From: Porticoccaceae bacterium
Lineage (GTDB): Bacteria > Pseudomonadota > Gammaproteobacteria > Pseudomonadales > Porticoccaceae
Direction of reading: 5' to 3'
Assembly (NCBI GenBank): GCA_023255165.1
Contig: JALRJD010000068.1
Coordinates: 1 to 14,991 of the forward strand
DNA length: 14,991 nt
Part shown: in pieces, positions 12,505 through 14,991 of the stretch
How the letters are laid out: each line of letters starts with the position of its first letter
Numbering within the stretch: position 1 is the first letter of the stretch
Notes under the pieces: model-generated
What the model saw: only the letters and a program-made list of their open reading frames with translations
What the model was told of the DNA's origin: nothing
Database searches by the model: none
Program-made: the position numbers and the translations under genes

Positions 12505-13296
12505 ATGAATTTGTTTTCCGACTGGACCTGGTTTCACCGACTTGGCTCGCCGCGCTGGTTTTATCAAAACAGTGGTCGCTGGCTGCCATGGTTATCTGTG
12601 GTCACGTTAGTCGTGCTGGCGACCGGATTGGTCTGGGGGCTGGCTTTTGCCCCGGCTGATGCCAAACAGGGCAACAGTTTTCGGATTATCTATATTCATG
12701 TGCCAGCTTCGTTTTTGGCGCTGGCGGGCTACTACATTATGGCCATTGCGGGAGCTGTGGGCCTGATCTGGAAAATGAAACTATCCTATATGGTGATGAA
12801 GTCAGCCGCGCCGATTGGCGCAGTGTTGACCTTTATTGCTCTGTTTACCGGTGCGGTGTGGGGTAAGCCGACCTGGGGAACCTACTGGGTTTGGGATGCG
12901 CGTATCACCTCGATGTTAATTCTGCTGTTTCTCTACGCTGGCGTGATGGCTTTGCAATACGCCTATCACAGTGTCGATGCGGCGAGTAAAGCGGGCGCGA
13001 TTCTGGCGCTGGTGGGCACGGTTAATATCCCGATTATCTATAAATCCGTCGACTGGTGGTACACCTTGCACCAGCCGGCTACCATCAAACTGACGTCGGC
13101 GCCGAGCATGCACCCGGATATGTTTCAGCCGCTGCTGGTGATGATTGCAGGTTTTTATCTGTTTTATGCGCTGGTGTTGATACTGCAAACCCGCAATGAA
13201 ATTCTGCGTCGCGAGCGCAATACCAGCTGGGTCCGTGAGCTGGCGGCGGCCAAAATGACAACAAATACCATAGCAAACGAGGCAAAGAGCGAATGA
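12505..13296 (+). CDS. ccmC: Heme lyase/transporter CcmC
   Basis: CcmC loads heme onto CcmE at the periplasmic face. The 263-residue protein has six predicted membrane helices and the tryptophan-rich WWD signature around 119-136 (W119, W124, W128, W130, D131). The two heme-ligand histidines are candidates H65 (in YIHVPA) and H189 (in TLHQPA), flanking the WWD loop as in the family. SMHPDM at 201-206 is also typical. ATG at 12505 follows a GGAATAGG-like purine stretch. Its last four bases overlap the ccmD start (ATGA), which suggests coupled translation of the CcmC-CcmD complex. Confidence 0.97.
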   Translation: MNLFSDWTWFHRLGSPRWFYQNSGRWLPWLSVVTLVVLATGLVWGLAFAPADAKQGNSFRIIYIHVPASFLALAGYYIMAIAGAVGLIWKMKLSYMVMKSAAPIGAVLTFIALFTGAVWGKPTWGTYWVWDARITSMLILLFLYAGVMALQYAYHSVDAASKAGAILALVGTVNIPIIYKSVDWWYTLHQPATIKLTSAPSMHPDMFQPLLVMIAGFYLFYALVLILQTRNEILRRERNTSWVRELAAAKMTTNTIANEAKSE

Positions 13297-13580
13297 CCAT
13301 GTACTTTGCCAATTTTGACCAATTGATTGCCATGGGCGGCCATGGTGTCTATGTATGGTCAGCTTTTGCGGTGACGGTTGCCGCGATGCTGTGGCTGGCT
13401 GTGGCGCCGGTGATTAAACATCGGGCGCTGCTTAATGATATTCAGCGTGACTCCCAGCGAAACCGGCAGCGGCAGCGAGATAGTCAGCGACAAGACCAGA
13501 ATCAACAGGCAGGCCAATCCGCTGCTGTGAGCAATGCTACAACCGATAGCCCATCGAACCAAAGCGAGGAAGATTTTTAA
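13293..13580 (+). CDS. ccmD: CcmD with extended Gln/Arg-rich tail
   Basis: CcmD is a small single-span membrane protein that helps release holo-CcmE from CcmC. The first 47 residues are typical: YFANFDQLIAMGGHGVYVW followed by one hydrophobic helix (about 22-40) and a basic end. The protein then continues to 95 residues, longer than the usual 45-75, with a hydrophilic tail rich in Gln, Arg, Asp and Ser that holds two copies of QRDSQR ten residues apart (51-56, 61-66). The tail should lie in the cytoplasm. The start may be ATG 13293 or ATG 13299. It overlaps ccmC by four bases and ccmE by one (TAATG). Confidence 0.92.
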   Translation: MTMYFANFDQLIAMGGHGVYVWSAFAVTVAAMLWLAVAPVIKHRALLNDIQRDSQRNRQRQRDSQRQDQNQQAGQSAAVSNATTDSPSNQSEEDF

Positions 13581-14038
13581 TGCATCCACTGCGCAAACAA
13601 CGTCTGCAGTTAGTTATTTTACTGGTCGTCGCCACCTCTCTGGTTGTCGGTCTGGTGCTTTATATGCTGCGCGAAAACGGCAACTTCTTTTACACCCCCG
13701 CAGAAATTATTGGTGGTGAAGCGCCGCGCGATGTCTATCTGCGTGCCGGTGGAATGGTGGTGGACGGTTCACTGCAGCGCGCTGAAGATTCTCTGTGGGT
13801 ACAGTTTAAGGTCACCGATGGCATTGAAACCCTGACCGTTGAATACAGCGGCATACTGCCCGACCTGTTTGCCGAGGGCGAGGCGGCGATTGCCTCCGGC
13901 ATCGTCGACGACAATCTGGTGCTGCAAGCCAGTGAGATTTTGGCCAAGCACGATGAAAATTACACGCCACCCGAGGTGGCCGATGCCATGAATGAGGCCT
14001 ATAAACAGAAGCAAGAAAATAAAGAGGGTTCCCTGTGA
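13580..14038 (+). CDS. ccmE: Cytochrome c-type biogenesis heme chaperone CcmE
   Basis: CcmE is the periplasmic heme chaperone that binds heme covalently through a histidine and passes it to CcmF. The 152-residue protein has a basic N-terminus, one membrane anchor (about 11-30) and a beta-barrel (OB-fold) body with LRAGGMVVDGS and EYSGILPDLFAEG. The heme motif LAKHDENY at 121-128 gives H124 as the covalent ligand and Y128 as the axial one, the common HxxxY form. The C-terminal tail is Lys/Gln/Glu-rich and probably disordered. The start overlaps the ccmD stop by one base and the stop overlaps the ccmF GTG. Confidence 0.97.
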   Translation: MHPLRKQRLQLVILLVVATSLVVGLVLYMLRENGNFFYTPAEIIGGEAPRDVYLRAGGMVVDGSLQRAEDSLWVQFKVTDGIETLTVEYSGILPDLFAEGEAAIASGIVDDNLVLQASEILAKHDENYTPPEVADAMNEAYKQKQENKEGSL

Positions 14039-14991
14039 CAGCTGAACTGGGTCATGCGGCATTAATTATCGCGCTGTGCTTTTCGGTGGTTCAGGCGGTG
14101 GTGCCGATGGTGGGCTCCTTTGCCGGCTACCGCAGCTGGATGCGACTGGGGCACTCAATGGCACTAGGCCAGTTGGCCTTTGTTGCTGTTTCATTTGCCT
14201 GTCTGGCCGCGGCATTTTTGCAGGACGATTTTTCACTGCAATATGTGGCCAATAATTCCAACACTCTGCTGCCAACCCATTTCAAGTTCAGCGCAGTTTG
14301 GGGCGCCCATGAGGGTTCGCTGCTGCTGTGGGCACTGATTCTCGCCGGCTGGTCCGCCGCGGTAGCGCTATTAAGTCGTCATCTGCCGCTGGTGCTGTCG
14401 GCGCGCGTGCTGTCGATACTGGGCGCCATCTCGGTGGGCTTTGCGCTGTTTTTATTACTGACCTCCAATCCTTTTGCGCGCATTCTGCCGTTTTCCCCCA
14501 GCGAGGGCGGTGACCTCAACCCGCTGCTGCAGGACTTTGGTCTGATCGTGCACCCGCCCATGTTGTATATGGGTTATGTCGGTTTTTCCGTGCCCTTTGC
14601 CTTTGCCGTGGCCGCGCTGATTGGCGGTCAGTTCGACAGCGCCTGGGCGCGCTGGTCGCGACCCTGGATCAACAGTGCCTGGGTATTTCTCACCATCGGT
14701 ATCACCCTTGGCAGTTGGTGGGCCTATTACGAGCTGGGATGGGGTGGTTGGTGGTTCTGGGACCCGGTAGAAAACGCATCATTTATGCCCTGGCTGGTGG
14801 GCACGGCGCTGGTGCATAGTATCTCCGCAACTGAAAAGCGCGGTGTATTCCGCAGCTGGACATTACTGCTGGCGATATTGGCTTTCTCGCTGAGTTTGCT
14901 GGGAACCTTTATGGTGCGCTCCGGTGTGCTGACCTCGGTTCACGCCTTTGCCAGCGATCCCGAGCGCGGTGTTTTTATTCTCGCGTTTCTC
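14035..14991 (+). CDS. ccmF: Cytochrome c heme lyase subunit CcmF (5' part)
   Basis: CcmF, with CcmH and CcmI, ligates heme from CcmE to the CXXCH motif of apocytochromes c. The visible 319 residues are about half of the usual 640-670. The GTG start at 14035 overlaps the ccmE stop (GTGA) and gives the family N-terminus TAELGHAALIIALC. WGAHEGSLLLW begins at W89. The WWD heme-binding motif is at about 235-250 (W236, W239, W240, W242, D243, then PVENASF). Multiple membrane helices are evident and no stop occurs before the window end. ccmG, ccmH and ccmI would be expected next. Confidence 0.97.
   Translation, partial: MTAELGHAALIIALCFSVVQAVVPMVGSFAGYRSWMRLGHSMALGQLAFVAVSFACLAAAFLQDDFSLQYVANNSNTLLPTHFKFSAVWGAHEGSLLLWALILAGWSAAVALLSRHLPLVLSARVLSILGAISVGFALFLLLTSNPFARILPFSPSEGGDLNPLLQDFGLIVHPPMLYMGYVGFSVPFAFAVAALIGGQFDSAWARWSRPWINSAWVFLTIGITLGSWWAYYELGWGGWWFWDPVENASFMPWLVGTALVHSISATEKRGVFRSWTLLLAILAFSLSLLGTFMVRSGVLTSVHAFASDPERGVFILAFL

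Noticed and set aside
1..14991. Mobile element, phage, CRISPR or defence system
   Set aside because: All genes are conserved housekeeping functions in consistent order; I saw no transposase, integrase, repeat-spacer array, tRNA or attachment-site pattern.

Overview
The window looks like ordinary core chromosome of a gammaproteobacterium, most likely a marine member of the Pseudomonadales/Cellvibrionales/Oceanospirillales area. This rests on the rpsU-yqeY-dnaG block divergent from tsaD-folB-folK as in Pseudomonas, an Fnr/Anr regulator next to uspE, a System I (Ccm) cytochrome c maturation operon, and moderately GC-rich coding sequence. I see no insertion sequence, prophage, CRISPR array, tRNA or rRNA.

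Left part (1-2757): the macromolecular-synthesis operon runs leftward. rpsU (ribosomal protein bS21) comes first, then a terminator-like hairpin, then a YqeY-family protein, then dnaG (primase), whose 3' end lies beyond base 1. The divergent 318-base gap before tsaD holds an rpsU promoter candidate and a hairpin in the rpsU leader.

Middle-left (2758-7610): tsaD, folB and folK run rightward with nearly abutting ends. A lipoprotein with a glycine zipper and an OmpA-type peptidoglycan-binding domain follows, preceded by four perfect copies of a 7-base repeat. Converging on it from the right are folM (pteridine reductase type) and cca (tRNA nucleotidyltransferase), co-oriented leftward. folB, folK and folM place three pterin/folate functions in one neighbourhood.

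Middle-right (7611-10337): an oxygen-sensing Fnr/Anr regulator (leftward) is divergent from uspE (rightward). A good Fnr-type box lies in their shared intergenic region. A second, near-perfect box (9 of 10 positions) overlaps the -35 element of the best cca promoter candidate. msrA follows (leftward) with a signal peptide, so it probably repairs periplasmic methionine sulfoxide.

Right part (10338-14991): a 434-base gap has promoter candidates in both directions. Then come a 59-residue very acidic protein gene and a 186-base gap rich in dyads. ccmA, ccmB, ccmC, ccmD, ccmE and ccmF follow, tightly packed (most junctions overlap by 1-4 bases, and ccmB-ccmC has a 36-base gap). Together they export and handle heme and attach it to periplasmic apocytochromes c; ccmF is cut by the window end.

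I found no convincing new multi-gene system. The points most worth a second look are the Fnr boxes (especially the one before cca-folM), the heptamer repeat before the lipoprotein, a FolK with two canonical catalytic-loop residues replaced, the Asp-to-Glu change in Cca, the long Gln/Arg-rich CcmD tail, and the small acidic protein.
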